Part shown: positions 47,589 to 59,634 of the stretch, piece after piece
How positions within the stretch are numbered: the first letter of the stretch is position 1
Layout: every line of letters starts with the position of its first letter
Assembly (NCBI GenBank): GCA_028752905.1
Contig: JAQNBH010000006.1
Coordinates: forward strand, 23,918,311 to 23,982,310
Length of the DNA: 64,000 bases
DNA from: Cladorhizidae sp. MBARI D1340-BT2
Taxonomy: Eukaryota > Porifera > Demospongiae > Poecilosclerida > Cladorhizidae
Direction of reading: 5' to 3'
Made by a program: the position numbers and the translations under genes
The notes under the pieces: model-generated
Databases searched by the model: none
What the model saw: only the letters and a program-made list of their open reading frames with translations
What the model was told of the DNA's origin: nothing

Positions 47589-49769
47589 TTGAGGAAAAAC
47601 CGTCAGAAATCGGTCAATCTTGCAAAAATGGGCACATTAGCTTCCTTTTCAACATTATAGAACTCTTTCTACTCTTTATACGACAGAAAATATCTTTTGT
47701 TGAGAAATCTTACGTTTTTAACCGAAAGAAGCTCTATTTAGCTCCAATTGGACGTTTTAGAGCGTTTTGAGGAAAAACTCTGAAATCGCTCTATCATGTA
47801 AAAATGGCACAATATCAACATTATGGAACTGTTTCTACTCTTTAAATGACAGAAAACGTCATTTGGTGAGAAATCTTGCCTTTTTAACAGATTTGGGATG
47901 TTTTTAAGCGTTTTGAGGAAAAACTGTCTGAAAACGCTCACTCATGTCAAAATGGGCACATTAGCTTCCTTTTCATAAAATAATATAGAACTGTTTCAAC
48001 TCTTTAAACGACAGAAAATGTTTTTTGTTGAGAAATCTTCCATTTATACCGAAACAAGCTCATTTTCTCCAATTGGGACGTTTTTTTAAACTGTTTTGAA
48101 GAAAAACTGTCTGAAATTGCTCATTCTTTTATAATGGGAACGTTAGCTTCCTTTTCAACATTATCGAACTGTTTCTACTCATTAAACGACAGAAAATGTC
48201 ACTTTTTAACCGAAAGAAGCTCTATTTTGCTCCAGGGAGCGTTTTGAGGAAAAAATGTCTGAAATTGCTCAATCGTGTAAAAATGGTTTCAACATTTTGG
48301 AATTGTTTCTAATGACAGAAAACATCTTTTGGTGAGAATAATCACTATTTGGTTTCCAATTTGGACTTTTTTGAGCATTTTGAGGAAAAAACCGTCTCAT
48401 TCTCTTGTCAAAATGGGTACATTAGCTCTTTTTCAACATTATGGAACCGATATACTGCTTTTTAAATGACAGTAAATCTCTTTTGGTGAGAAATCTTCAG
48501 TTTTTAACCGAAAGAAACTCTATTTTGCCTGTTTTAGATGGTTTTGAGGAAAAACTGCCAGAATTTTGTCAAAATAGCAAATTAGCACTATTTCTCTTTA
48601 AATGTCAGAAAACGTCTAAAAAAAGCTGTATTTTACTCCATTTGGGAGGTTTTTAATCGTTTTGAGGAAAAACTCCGTCAAAATTATGCACATCAGCGGT
48701 TGACTCAACTTTCTATTCTTTATATGACAGAAAACGTCTTTTGGTGAGAAATCTTCCATTTTTAACCTGTCGACGTTTTTGAGCGTTTTGAGGAAAAACG
48801 GTCTCAATCTTGTAAACATTGTCATATTAGCTTCCTTTTCAACAATATCAAAGTGTTTCTACTCTTTAAAGGACAGAAAACGTCTTTTGGTGAGAAATCT
48901 TCCATATTTAACCTCTCCTATTGGGATGTTTTTGAGCGTTTTTAGGACAAACTGTCTGAAATTGGTCATTCTTCGTCTAAATGGGAACATAGCAACTATA
49001 TGGAACTGTTTCTACTCTTTAAATGACAGAAAATGTCTTTTATTGTGGAACCTCCACTTTTTAACCGAAAGAAGCTCTATTTTGCTCCAATAGGGACGTT
49101 TTTGAGCGTTTTGAGGAAAAACTGTCTCAATAGTGGCACAGATTGCTTTTCAACATTATGGAACTGTTTCTACTCTTTAAACGACAGAAAACATGTTTTG
49201 GTGAGAAATCTCCGTATTTAACGAATGAAGCTCTATTTTGCCCAATGGGGACGTTTTTGAGCGATTTCAATCGGAAAAAAAATGTCTGAAATCGCTCATT
49301 CTTGTCGAAATGGGCATTTCAACATTATATAACTGTTTCTACACTTAAACGACAGAAAATTTCTTTTGTTGAGAAATCTCCACTTTTTAACAAAAAGCTC
49401 TATTTTACTTCATTTGGGACTTTTATGAACGTTTTGAGGGAAAACCGTCTGAAATCGCTCAATCTTGTAAAAATGGGTACATTAGCTTTCTTTTCAACAT
49501 TATGGAGCTATTTCTACTCTTTAAACAACAGAAAACGTCTTATGGTGATAAATCTCCACTTTTTAACCGAAAGAAGTTCTATTTGGCTCCAATTGGGAGC
49601 GTTTTGAGGAAAAACTGTCTGGAATCCCTCATTCTTTTCAAAATGGGCTCATTAGCTTCTTTTCAACATTGGAACTGATACTACTCATTAAACGATAGTT
49701 ACAAATGCCAAACCATCACAGAAGAAGCATGTATAGCGTAACTCTTTCTCTCCTGATGTTAGCTAGCAC

Positions 49770-50560
49770 CTACAATGCCATGTCCTCCTAGATGCCGCTG
49801 CATAAATCCAAGCAGGAGTGGATATTTTATAAATAGTGGAGGGATTTCAGGCTAGCCAGGTGCTTTCATTGGCTTGCAGAGACAGCAGTAAAGGTAAGGA
49901 AGAGTCTGTTTATGATGGCAATTTGTGATTGTCAGTAAGTTTTATTATTTGTTATATAAATTTTTATCACTTCCTCCGCCCACTCACATAAAGCAGAACA
50001 AGAAATAAAGTTTTATATAATAATAATATGTGGCTTTCTGCTAAGAGACATGAAAATTAATTAAAGTTGATCAAGACATGTAATCCTAGATTAAGATATA
50101 CTGTAACTTACATACTATGATGGTTTCATGAAATACATGTAGGTTGGACACAGAGAGCCAAGAGACATGTAAATTAATTAAAGTTGATCAAGGCATGTAA
50201 TCCTAGATCTGTAACTTACATACTATGATGATTTCATGAAGAAGGTTGGACACAGAGAGCCAAGAGACATGTTCAATTAAATTGAAGTCTGGCATCCTAG
50301 CCATAGAATACTGTAACTCACCTCCTATAAAGTAAGGACATACAGAGATGAAGGACATGTTGAAACAAATATATTGTATGTGTATCCCTAGAGTTCGTTC
50401 ACATGTATGGATGTCGCAAGGACAGTGCACTTGAGCTTAATGGAAGCCAAGTGAGCATTCTGATCTCTGTGGGTATAGTAAATATTTTACAATCAATTCT
50501 TGGCTCAAGTATAAATGATCGCTAGTTACAGAGAAAAACGCTGACTTGCTTCCATGCTAT
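49770..50560. repeat. Dispersed repeat, inverted copy of 5.45-6.06 kb, split
   Basis: The two ends (49770-50010 and 50400-50560) match the reverse complement of 5445-6060. The middle, 50030-50350, consists of about four units of a roughly 100-115 bp repeat with AGAGACATGTAAATTAATTA and TACTATGATGGTTTCATGAA-like blocks. Confidence 0.75.
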
Positions 50561-50620
50561 ACCTGTTAGGTGACATTAAAATCACCTTCTCAGTTAATCA
50601 ACTTCAATTTTCATTCTCGA

Positions 50621-50652
50621 CATTTCGACTAGATGTTCTAGTCTTCATCAGG
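50621..50652 (-). ncRNA. Hammerhead-like motif (candidate)
   Basis: On the minus strand: CCTGATGA, an extra A, a perfect 7-bp stem GACTAGA / TCTAGTC closed by ACA, GAAA and then TGTC. CUGAUGA-stem II-GAAA is the hammerhead core, and hammerhead motifs are known in Penelope-like elements, one of which lies 0.9 kb away. The extra A before the stem and the lack of a clear helix III weaken the call. Confidence 0.3.
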
Positions 50653-50754
50653 AATAATGTGACACTAAGGCTCATGTGAGCCTGTTATATACCAGTAGCT
50701 ACATATCCACCATGTGGCAGTACACGCACCTAGCACGTGCAGCGGATGTAAAAA

Positions 50755-51516
<762 letters not shown>

Positions 51517-51540
51517 TAAAAAAATTATTTAAAAAATTAT

Positions 51541-52480
51541 ATAAATGTAATTATGGTGGTCGTGGCTTCAAGTTCAGGGTAGTTCTCCAGCAGCCAGGCA
51601 AGTCCATTCCACAGTCTCAATTGAAACACTCACACTTTGGTGCTAGGCCAATGTGCAATGCCACCTTCACTAGCAGTTCCTTCTGTCTTCTGGCCTGGTC
51701 CAAGATGGTGGCTTCCTCCCAGAAAATAGGATGTCCATTATCCCATGCATGCTCAGCAATTGCAGACTTCTCTTTATGACAATTTCTACAGGCATCTTGA
51801 TGTTCTTTCACTCAGGTCTCCAGTCTTCAGATGGTCCCCCCTATGTAGTATTTCCCACAGCTACAAGGAATGCAGTACACAACACGTGAGTGCATTCTAG
51901 CTGGTAAAACATCCTTCACTCTGCTCAGTTGTGTCCTCAGAGGTCTTCCTGATCTGAAGACGACTTTTATGTTAAACTTCCTGCAGACCCTCCTGATGTC
52001 TTCACTCATCCCTGCTTTATGGATGGCTTGTTGTTGTTGAGATGGTCTACAAATCCTGCTCACTTCACTTCTTCAAAATGCAGAAGGTATCATCCACGTA
52101 TCTGTTGGCTTTAGTGGGGCAGTTGTGAGCGACAATTCCTCAAAGAATTCCACATAAAGGTTGTCTACTACTGCAGATACTGGAGAGCCCATTGCTACAC
52201 CCTCTTGTTGCTCGTAGTATTTTTCTTGTAATCTGATGTAGGTGGATTTCAGGCACAATTCCAACATTTCAGAAATCCTGTCAGCAACTAGTGTAGTCTT
52301 CTCCCTCAAGCTCTCATCTTTCGTCAACATTACAAAAATTACTTCAACTGCCTCATCTATGGATGGGTCTTTGGATGGGATCCTGTATACTGTATTGCTA
52401 CTGTCAGGGAAATCAACAGGACCACTCCCTGACTTTTCAAACAATAACCCACCATAACCACAAAACACAACCAACAGCTA
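51541..52480 (-). pseudogene. Penelope-like element: RT and GIY-YIG (5'-truncated)
   Basis: Minus strand. 52474-52073 gives the end of a reverse transcriptase with YIRLQEKYYEQQEGVAMGSP and DNLYVEFFEE, motifs typical of Penelope-like RT. The catalytic RYVDD is present at 52089-52103 in a neighbouring frame, so there is one frame break. 52063-51827 continues with RRVCRKFNIKVVFRSGRP and then the GIY-YIG endonuclease start VVYCIPCSCGKYYIGGT. Two closely spaced TGA stops (each one base from an arginine CGA) precede VKEHQDACRN and SAIAEHAWDNGHPIFWEE, the rest of the endonuclease. The 5' part of the element is missing; the gypsy LTR begins about 40 bp away. Confidence 0.92.
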
Positions 52481-52516
52481 ATGGATGACTACACCACCAC
52501 AATCCCAAGGAGGCAT

Positions 52517-52900
52517 TGTGATAACTGTTCTAGAGCAATATGCATATCAGGTGACTGTTAAGAAATACCTGTATTGTAAGGCACCAGAGTGGGACTCTGG
52601 AGTTTTGTCTGGTAGTTGTAAGTATATCAAGGTGTATGCTTACTTCCCTGACAGGGACAAAGAGATAGAGTGAATCAACCTGAGGGGTGACATTGGAGTA
52701 AGGTCCTAAGTAGAGAGGACTGAGACTTGGGTCACAGAGATCAGTGGTCTAGGTAAGGTTGATTGATGGAGTAGGCAATGCCTGGAATACCTAGGCATCG
52801 CGGTGTATTCACCCAGAGGTAGCTAACCGCTCGGGCTACAGCAGTACCATTTTCTTATTGAGGAAGAAAGGTTTTAGATAAGGGTGAAATTTCCCCGACA
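52517..52900 (+). repeat. LTR of second gypsy element (approximate start)
   Basis: Ends in TTTCCCCGACA immediately before a tRNA-Leu-type primer site. The start is placed at TGTGATAACTG because this gives TG..CA ends and a length close to the 395-bp LTR of the other element. No second LTR is seen in the window. Confidence 0.6.
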
Positions 52901-52901
52901 G

Positions 52902-52920
52902 TGGCGTCAGCGGTGGGATC
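52902..52920 (+). promoter_or_regulatory. Primer binding site, tRNA-Leu type
   Basis: TGGCGTCAGCGGTGGGATC; its complement matches leucine tRNA acceptor ends ending CCGCTGACG plus CCA. It starts one base after the LTR end. Confidence 0.8.
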
Positions 52921-53101
52921 TCTTGTAAAAAGGAAATTCTGGACCAGCCAGTAGCTAGCGAAGAAGAGTTGCTTAGCTAGCTGGAGACACCCAGGGCATG
53001 GCCTTGTGGTTTGAAAACCGACCCTTCAGTAGCCAGGAAGAGGTTTTGTAGTTTGTATTGATTTAATTTTTTTCCTCTCTTCCCAATCACCCTGACCTGA
53101 C

Positions 53102-53645
53102 ATGTCAGAGGAGAAGGAGAGAAGGATGCTCCAAGAATCCCGTCGAGGTCATGGGAGCACCCCAGTGGCCAACTTTCCTATCGATCCCATGGACAGACTC
53201 CTCCAGCAGTCGATCTAAATCGACCAGACTCGGTCAGATCGAGAGGCACAGAAATGGGAGGAGGCCCAGGCTAAACAGGAAGAGAGAGAGACTCGAGAAG
53301 CCAAGGCTAGGCAGGAGGAGAGAGAGGCTCTGCAGCAGCAGAGGTTCCTGCAGATGTTGGCCAGACCTCTCCCTACTGCACCTCGACCCCCTCCGCTGCC
53401 TTAGCTATCCATCCCTTAGTTTACTGAAGGGACGGATGGTATGGGGACCAACCTGGAGGCATTTGAGGCTACGGCTGAGGCTGGCTAATGGCCACGTAAT
53501 CAGTGGGCCATCATCTTACGCAGCTCCCTCTCTGGTGAAGGTCTCACTGCTGTCACCTCCATGCCTGCAGATCAGCAGAAAGACTACCCAAAAGTAAGAA
53601 CTGAGATCTTACATGAATACCACATCTCCTGTGAGACCTACGGTG
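53102..53645 (+). pseudogene. Partial gag of a second gypsy element
   Basis: Starts MSEEKERRMLQESRR and runs colinear with the gag of the 33-38 kb element: IDPMDRLLQQ, the charged RQEEREALQQQ helix, PRPPPLP, GTNLEAFEATAEAG, then ILRSSLSGEGLTAVTSMPAD and ILHEYHISCETY. Single stops occur near 53216, 53402 and 53487 but the frame is otherwise kept, which fixes the correct frame for the other copy. The sequence ends abruptly at 53643 where a 31-bp minisatellite begins; no pol is present. Confidence 0.88.
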
Positions 53646-54356
53646 TTATTTGATATATTGTTACATATTATTATTGTTATTTGGCATATTGTTACATGTT
53701 ATTATTGTTATTTGATATATTGTTACATGTTATTATTGTTATTTGGCATATTGTTACATGTTATTATTGTTATTTGATATATTGTTACATGTTATTATTG
53801 TTATTTGGCATATTGTTACATTTTATTATTGTTATTTGGAAAATTGTTATAATAATTATTGTTACATGTTATTATTGTTATTTGGCATATTGTTACATGT
53901 TATTATTGTTATTTGGCAAATTGTTACATGTAATTATTGTTGTTTGGTATATTGTTACATGTTATTATTGTTATTTGGCATATTGTTACATGTTATTATT
54001 GTTATTTGGCATAATTGTTAAATGTTATTATTGTTATTTGGTATAATTATTGTTACTGTAATTTGGTATACTGTTACATGTTATTATTGTTATTTAGTAT
54101 ATTGTTACATGTTATTATTGTTGTTAGGTATATTGTTACATGTAATTATTGTTATTTGGTATATTGTTACATGTTATTATTGTTATTTTGGCGTATATTG
54201 TTGCATGCTATTATTGTTATTTGGCATATTGTTACATGTTATTACTGTTATTTGGCATATTGTTTATATTTTTATTTGGTATATTGTTACATGTTATTAA
54301 TGTTATTTGGCATATTGTTATTGTTATTTGACATAATTGTTACATGTTATATTTGT
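53643..54356. repeat. 31-bp minisatellite
   Basis: About 23 copies of ATTGTTACATGTTATTATTG plus TTATTTGGCAT. All forward frames stay open and give hydrophobic repeat peptides (CYMLLLLFGILLHVIIVIW-like), which are not credible proteins. It directly abuts the truncated gag on the left and the exon-module region on the right. Confidence 0.96.
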
Positions 54357-54704
54357 TGCTATATCCACCCAGTCAATTCATCACAGAAAACTGCAAAGTT
54401 GGTACTTGCATTGTAGATGGTGCCGACTATGATCATAAGCTAACTGAAAATAAAATTTAATTTCACGACATTAGCTGAGAAAAATGGGTTATCAATACAC
54501 AACTTTTCATGACATATTTCTCTGCATGTCTTCATATTGATGTAAAAAAATAACAGATGTTCTAAACCAGCTAGACATATAGATTATTAGGCTTCTTATG
54601 TCAGAGGCATAACATAATTTCTTTATTTGTTCCAAGAGGTTTTGTTAAGAATGCCTAAAATCCCATAAACACCCAAACAGTATTCCAAAGTAAGTAACAC
54701 ATAC

Positions 54705-54865
54705 CAGGAATTTCATATGCTTGCTGATCAGAAAAGGATTGAACCTGTAGTATTAACAAAAAATCACATTAAAATAAGCAAGCAAAGAGTATTAGCTCAC
54801 ATGTGTGGATGAAGACCTTCTGATAGGTCAAATTTTGGAACAGCACTTGTAGGAAATCCTGGATA
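54705..54865 (-). CDS. Exon module U1
   Basis: The 40-nt exon (54705-54744, minus) reads VQSFSDQQAYEIP plus one base, with an ACAG acceptor and GTATGT donor. Upstream, about 54796-54862, lies the partner block PGFPTSAVPKFDLSEGLHP with a GTGAGC donor. Its acceptor AG is altered compared with U2 and U4. Frame and phase match the other modules. Confidence 0.5.
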
Positions 54866-55377
54866 AAATATATGTTTAATCAGAGAATGCACTCATACTG
54901 CATAGTGGTGGCTGCTATGCTAATACAATCAATGTTTGGTGCCATACTAGAGTGGTGTACTTTTAAAACCCACTTTTCACATTTTCTGTGATAATTTAAA
55001 ACCATATTTTTTTAGAGCACATGTTAAAATTGTAATAGTCACCCTACTTTCTTGACGTACATCTTTGAACTAAGCTGATGAAAATAGGATATGAATAGAT
55101 ACATTATTTCATATTGCATTTCAATTGATATTATTATAATTCATTTTGAAATTATAGAACTTCAAGACCTCTTTTCAACTAGTAGCTGGGCCTTCACATT
55201 TCTAATCATAGCATCTTTACTAATTAAAAAGTGGATCCATTTATCTTGATAACATAAGGTTAAAAATAACCCTTGTGTGTCTTGTAATTTGATGTGGACA
55301 CTTTCATTGTGTGGGCCAATTTTTGTAATACTATCCACATAAATATTATCCAGTATTCCAAACTAATTTACACATAC

Positions 55378-55545
55378 CAGTATTATCTCTGGCTTGTTTA
55401 TCAGAGAAGGATAGAGTCTTTAAAATAAAACATTCATTAAATCTAGCAAACACAACCATAGAAGATTGGCACACCTGTGTGGATCTTTTAATTGGATGAC
55501 CTGATGTCTCAATTTTTGTACCAGCACTTGTAGGCAATCGAGGGT
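55378..55545 (-). CDS. Exon module U2 (best preserved)
   Basis: First exon 55545-55475, 71 nt, after a TTTAG acceptor: two bases completing an Asp codon, then PRLPTSAGTKIETSGHPIKR plus STQ, ending at a GTGTGCC donor in phase 0. Second exon 55417-55378, 40 nt, after AAAG: TLSFSDKQARDNT plus one base, donor GTATGTG. Together 111 nt or 37 codons, phase 1 at both outer ends, so modules can be added without changing frame. Function unknown; the sequence is rich in Ser, Thr and Pro. Confidence 0.6.
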
Positions 55546-56023
55546 CTAAAGTTCAGTAATCTAAATATAAATCAAGAATGCATTCATACTATATATGTAG
55601 GGATAATAAATCTGACCTGTATTATAGTAAATTTCAGTGCATTACTAAGAACAAGTGGACATAACGTCATAATTACATGACCTTAAATGGAGGTGATAGC
55701 ATTCCATTTTTCACCTAGATATATGGAAATACAACATCTGTCCAGAGCTATTAAACTTTACACCAAATCACTAATACACAATGAACATAATCTGACACCA
55801 TCTTATAGTACATATTTCTCGGCACTTCATCATCAGATTGTTGAAATTTTTTATACAAGTTCTAAAATACTAGAGCGCTAGAACTGTAGGCAGCATGGGT
55901 TAGAATGAGGGCTAGTGGCTCCTTTTGATAAAAAAAATCGATTTATTTTGCATAATTCTTTTGCATAATTCATATGGTAAAAACAAAAATCCATAGCAGT
56001 GTTCCACAGTAACTTACACATAC

Positions 56024-56195
56024 CAGGATATTCATCAGTTTACTCAACAGAAAAAGGTTAAAGCTGAAGAAGAGAACAATCATTATTATAATAAACAACC
56101 TCATACAATAATAGTCACTTGTGCGGGTGTCTTGAGTGGAAGCCCTCCTCCTCATGTCCTTCCTTTTTGTATAGTACTTGTAGGCAATCCAGGAA
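56024..56195 (-). pseudogene. Exon module U3 (decayed)
   Basis: The first exon block (56195-56119) reads PGLPTSTIQKGRT then a TGA; its length is 77 nt, two codons longer than U2. The second block (56063-56024) is still exactly 40 nt with TTCAG acceptor and GTATGTG donor but has two stops. Splice edges are preserved although the frame is lost. Confidence 0.5.
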
Positions 56196-57073
56196 CTAAA
56201 TTTTATATAATCACAGTTTACAACAGAATGTACTTGTCATAGCAGAACAGCTGCAAATTTTGTTTGCAAAATATTTGGCATATTTTATTTGAGTTTGATG
56301 TGCTTTTGTTTTTACTGAATGGATGATTGAGGCTGTAATAAATTTTCTTGTGTTCGGATGGTGTCTACATACATGGAGAAGTTGTGGGACTGATCCATAT
56401 AGCTAACTGTAATCTATGCCCCCAAAAGACAAAATCTCCACATGTTGCTCTCTTCGTCATACTAAAAGCAAATGCTGGTTGAGTTTCTCATCATTGGAGT
56501 AGAAATGACCATCATCTTCACTATCCATTGTTAGAGAGTGAGCTTAGTTAATAATTTCAGGTTTAAAGTTCCGGAGAAGTTCATAATTCCATGTATTGAG
56601 CGAATTGAATATGTATGGAACTCACCCAGATGCATCTTATAATGATGTGGAGGAAGATTAGTTTGACTCATTCACGAGCTGGTGGCATTTACACCTCCTA
56701 CATGCAAGGGCAGTTTCTGACAGCTCTAATAAATTGTAATTCTATAGCTGAAACTCAAATAAAGCATATCAAACTCTAATAGAGCACAAACAATTATAGC
56801 AGTCGATGCATTGCAACCGAGCAAGAATAGAATATGAGTCAAGCAATTCAAGCATAGAATGGTGCTGGTTGCAAGCATGCAACATGTAGGTGCCAATTGA
56901 GCTCAGTTTAGCTAAATATTGCACACATAAACAAGTCAATTATAGTGTTGATGTTCCTTACCAATTTCAGTTCTTTACCAATTTCAGTTTGTTATAGATG
57001 GACCTAAAAATATATTTTTTAAATGAATCCAGATTTTAATTCGTTAATTTTTTATATCTGCTAGGATGGGTGT

Positions 57074-57452
57074 GTCCGTTTCATCCACTAGATACAGCAA
57101 GCATCCACCTCTCAGCTTTTTAATGTGAATATCTAAATACCCATGGGTTAATCCTGTTGTTTTAGAATGTGGTAAACAACCAGTGACATTTTATAATAGT
57201 GATCTGTTTTGGTTATCAAAGGTAATTCAATTCTCTGTCTTCACCATACTCCCTCTAGATTTCTTCGAACTATGCGTGTCTACCAAGATCTGTTGTGGAG
57301 AAGTTCGTTCAATTTTGTAGTGTGATTAACCTTCAGAAGCCACAAACCAACAGTGCCCCACTTAAACCTATCATTTCTTCTGGGTTTATGACTCGAGGAC
57401 AGGTAATATTATTAGTACCAAATATGTTGGTATTTAGCATCGTCTTATTATA
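57074..57452 (+). mobile_element. Ginger-like element fragment
   Basis: Reverse-complement copy of 21686-22063, including the linker exon ending PIISSGFMTRGQ and the start of the intron after it. It breaks into module U4: sequence resembling the start of the 40-nt exon (ACTCAATCCTTA) stops at its right edge. Confidence 0.88.
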
Positions 57453-57526
57453 AGGATTGAGTATGAAAGTTAAAACAATCACTGTAAAATTAAGCAAGCA
57501 AACAATACGATAGATTATTGGCTCAC

Positions 57527-57597
57527 ATGTCTGGATGGTTGTGATGGAAGACCTGATGTCCTAAGTTTTGGACCACCACTTATAGGCAATCCAGGAT
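57527..57597 (-). CDS. Exon module U4, first exon
   Basis: 71 nt after a CTTTAG acceptor: PGLPISGGPKLRTSGLPSQP then SRH, donor GTGAGCC. Same length and phase as the U2 exon, fully open. The partner 40-nt exon is cut off by the Ginger fragment. Confidence 0.55.
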
Positions 57598-58985
57598 CTA
57601 AAGTTTGAGTATATATCAAGAATGTATTCATACTATGTAAGGACAATAAATCAGAGCTTATCCTTGGTGGCACAATAATCAACAAAGTACAGTGCATTTA
57701 TAAAGAATAAGTGGAAAAACTGTCAATATTATAAGACTTTGAAAGGAGATGAATGTCTTCCAACTTACACCTACCTCCATTGTAACACACTCTCTGCCCA
57801 GAGCTGTTTTAACTTTACACCAATACACAATGAACACAAGCTGACTACATCTTATACACTATATTTATCGGAACTTCATCAGAATGTTGGAAAAAATTAT
57901 ACAAGTTCTAAAATGCTACAGCTGTAGAGCAGTAGGAGGCTAGAGCATGTAGCTGCTGATTCAGCTCTCAGATTAGCTCCACACATACAATTCAATTATT
58001 GTGTTTATGTTCTTTACCAATTTTAGTTTGTTATGGATAGACTTAAAATAAATTTCATTGATTTTTTTTAATGTCCACCAGGCACTACCATAGTGAAGTA
58101 TCATGGTAAGCTGGAATTCCTTTTTGAACTAAAGATGGAAGAAACTACCATCAGGATGCTAAGAAACTGCTTAAATAAGTTAGAGCTAAGACATGATTTT
58201 TTTAATATCAACCTCCATTGAATATAGAGAGTACCATTGCAATACCTGGCTATAAAAATACATACCTACCCTAAGGGAAATAAAGGGAGTCGAACTACTC
58301 ACTCGCCTTGAACATCTAAGGTGGGTGCTTGAATTATGAAATTTGAATGTTGATTGTAAAATGCACACCCTGTGTTACCATTGCAATGAAGATAGAAGTT
58401 AGTTAGCTCTAGGTGAGGATTTGCTGGTTGTGTTTTACCATTGCAATAAAGTTAGAGGTTAGTTAGCCCTAGGTGAGGATTTGCTGGTTGTTTCAATGTC
58501 TAGCTGGTGCCTCTACTTTAGCTAAGGCGTTATTGATCCCCTCATTGATTAAAACTATCAAGTAGTCGACTTCAGGTTCAACAAAGTCTACCAATGGATT
58601 TTTATTGCTAACTTTCCTTATATCTTTGCTATCTGTCACATTACTATGATGCACTGGGCGGTCGCTACAAGCATCCAGTCATCAGAGAAAATTGCATAGT
58701 GGATACTTGTAATGTGGAAGGTGCTGACTATGTTCCTATGCAAACTGAAGTGCAAATTTAATGTTTGTGACATGATCTGAGAAAAATAGGTTATCAATAG
58801 ACACAATCTTTCATATGACATTTTTCTCAGCATGTATTCATATTGATGTAAATCTCACAGATGTTCTAATCAAGCTATCCTATACAATATTAGGGTTCTT
58901 ATGACAATGAGATTACAAAATTTCTTTATTTGTTCCGAGAGAATTTTGTCATAAACACCTCATCTAAACAGTATTCCAAACAAAC

Positions 58986-59160
58986 CAGGAATTTCATAGG
59001 CTTGCTCACCAGTCAAGGATAGAGCCTGTAGGATTAACAAAGCAACACATTAAAATAGGCAAGAAAACAATATAATAGAGTATTGGCTCACAAGTATGGC
59101 TGGAAGACCATCTCCTGAGAGGCCAAAAGTTGGAACATCACTTGTAGGCAATCCTGGATA
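58986..59160 (-). CDS. Exon module U5
   Basis: 40-nt exon 59025-58986 reads ALSLTGEQAYEIP plus one base, with CTACAG acceptor and GTTTGT donor. The first block (about 59159-59092) reads PGLPTSDVPTFGLSGDGLPA then IL before GTGAGCC, open and in phase; like U1 its acceptor AG is changed. Confidence 0.5.
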
Positions 59161-59634
59161 AAAAATGGGACATTTTAGAATGTGTTTATACTGTGTGCAT
59201 ACTAAGATAATACAATCAATGTTTGGTGCCATACTAGAGTGGTGTAGTTTTAGGACCTACTTTTCCCATTGTGTTTTAAAAGAATGCTTGCCCATGTTTT
59301 TATAGAGCATATGTAAAAATTGTCAGAGTAATCCTACTTTCTTGACTGACATCTTTGAACATGAGCTGAGAAAAATAGGATATGAACACAATATTTCATG
59401 TTGCATTTCCTTTGGCATATATTTCATCTTGAAATTATAGAACTTCTAAATTAATTCCCTTTATCTTGGATAACCTGAGGAAAAATATAACCTTCGTGCT
59501 TCTTAATCCTTCGTGCTTGTTGATTAATTTAATGAAAGCACGTTTATTGTATGGATCAATTTGTGTAAAAATTATCCACATGGAAAAATAAACAGATTGA
59601 ATAAATCCAGTATTCCAAACTAAGTTACACCTAC

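Larger units (their letters stand above)
43700..49700. repeat. Satellite array, monomer about 175 bp
   Basis: About 34 diverged monomers. Consensus blocks in order are TTTTGAGGAAAAACTGTCTG, AAATCGCTCATTCTTGTC, CACATTAGCTTCCTTTTCAA, GGAACTGTTTCTACTCTTTA, GACAGAAAACATCTTTTGGT, GAGAAATCTCCACTTTTTAA, CCGAAAGAAGCTCTATTTTG and CTCCAATTGGGACGTTTTT. Some frames stay open for one or two monomers, but the frame is not kept across the array, so it is treated as non-coding. It is the largest repeat block in the window. Confidence 0.96.
54365..55900. repeat. 1.5-kb direct duplication, copy 1
   Basis: Colinear with 58668-60200 over its whole length but clearly diverged. Shared blocks include CCCAGTCAATTCATCACAGA-like starts, AAAATGGGTTATCAAT, GAGTGGTGTACTTTTA, CCTACTTTCTTGAC, the exon modules U1 and U2, and a TTCTAAAATACTAGAGCGCTAG-like end. 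Confidence 0.85.

Noticed and set aside
43900..49607. Series of frames such as MEHFDEKLCEIAQF repeated in the satellite
   Set aside because: The frame is not kept from monomer to monomer and the frames recur only because the DNA is duplicated.
53681..54416. Long hydrophobic frames that look like membrane proteins
   Set aside because: They are translations of the 31-bp minisatellite; neighbouring frames are equally open.
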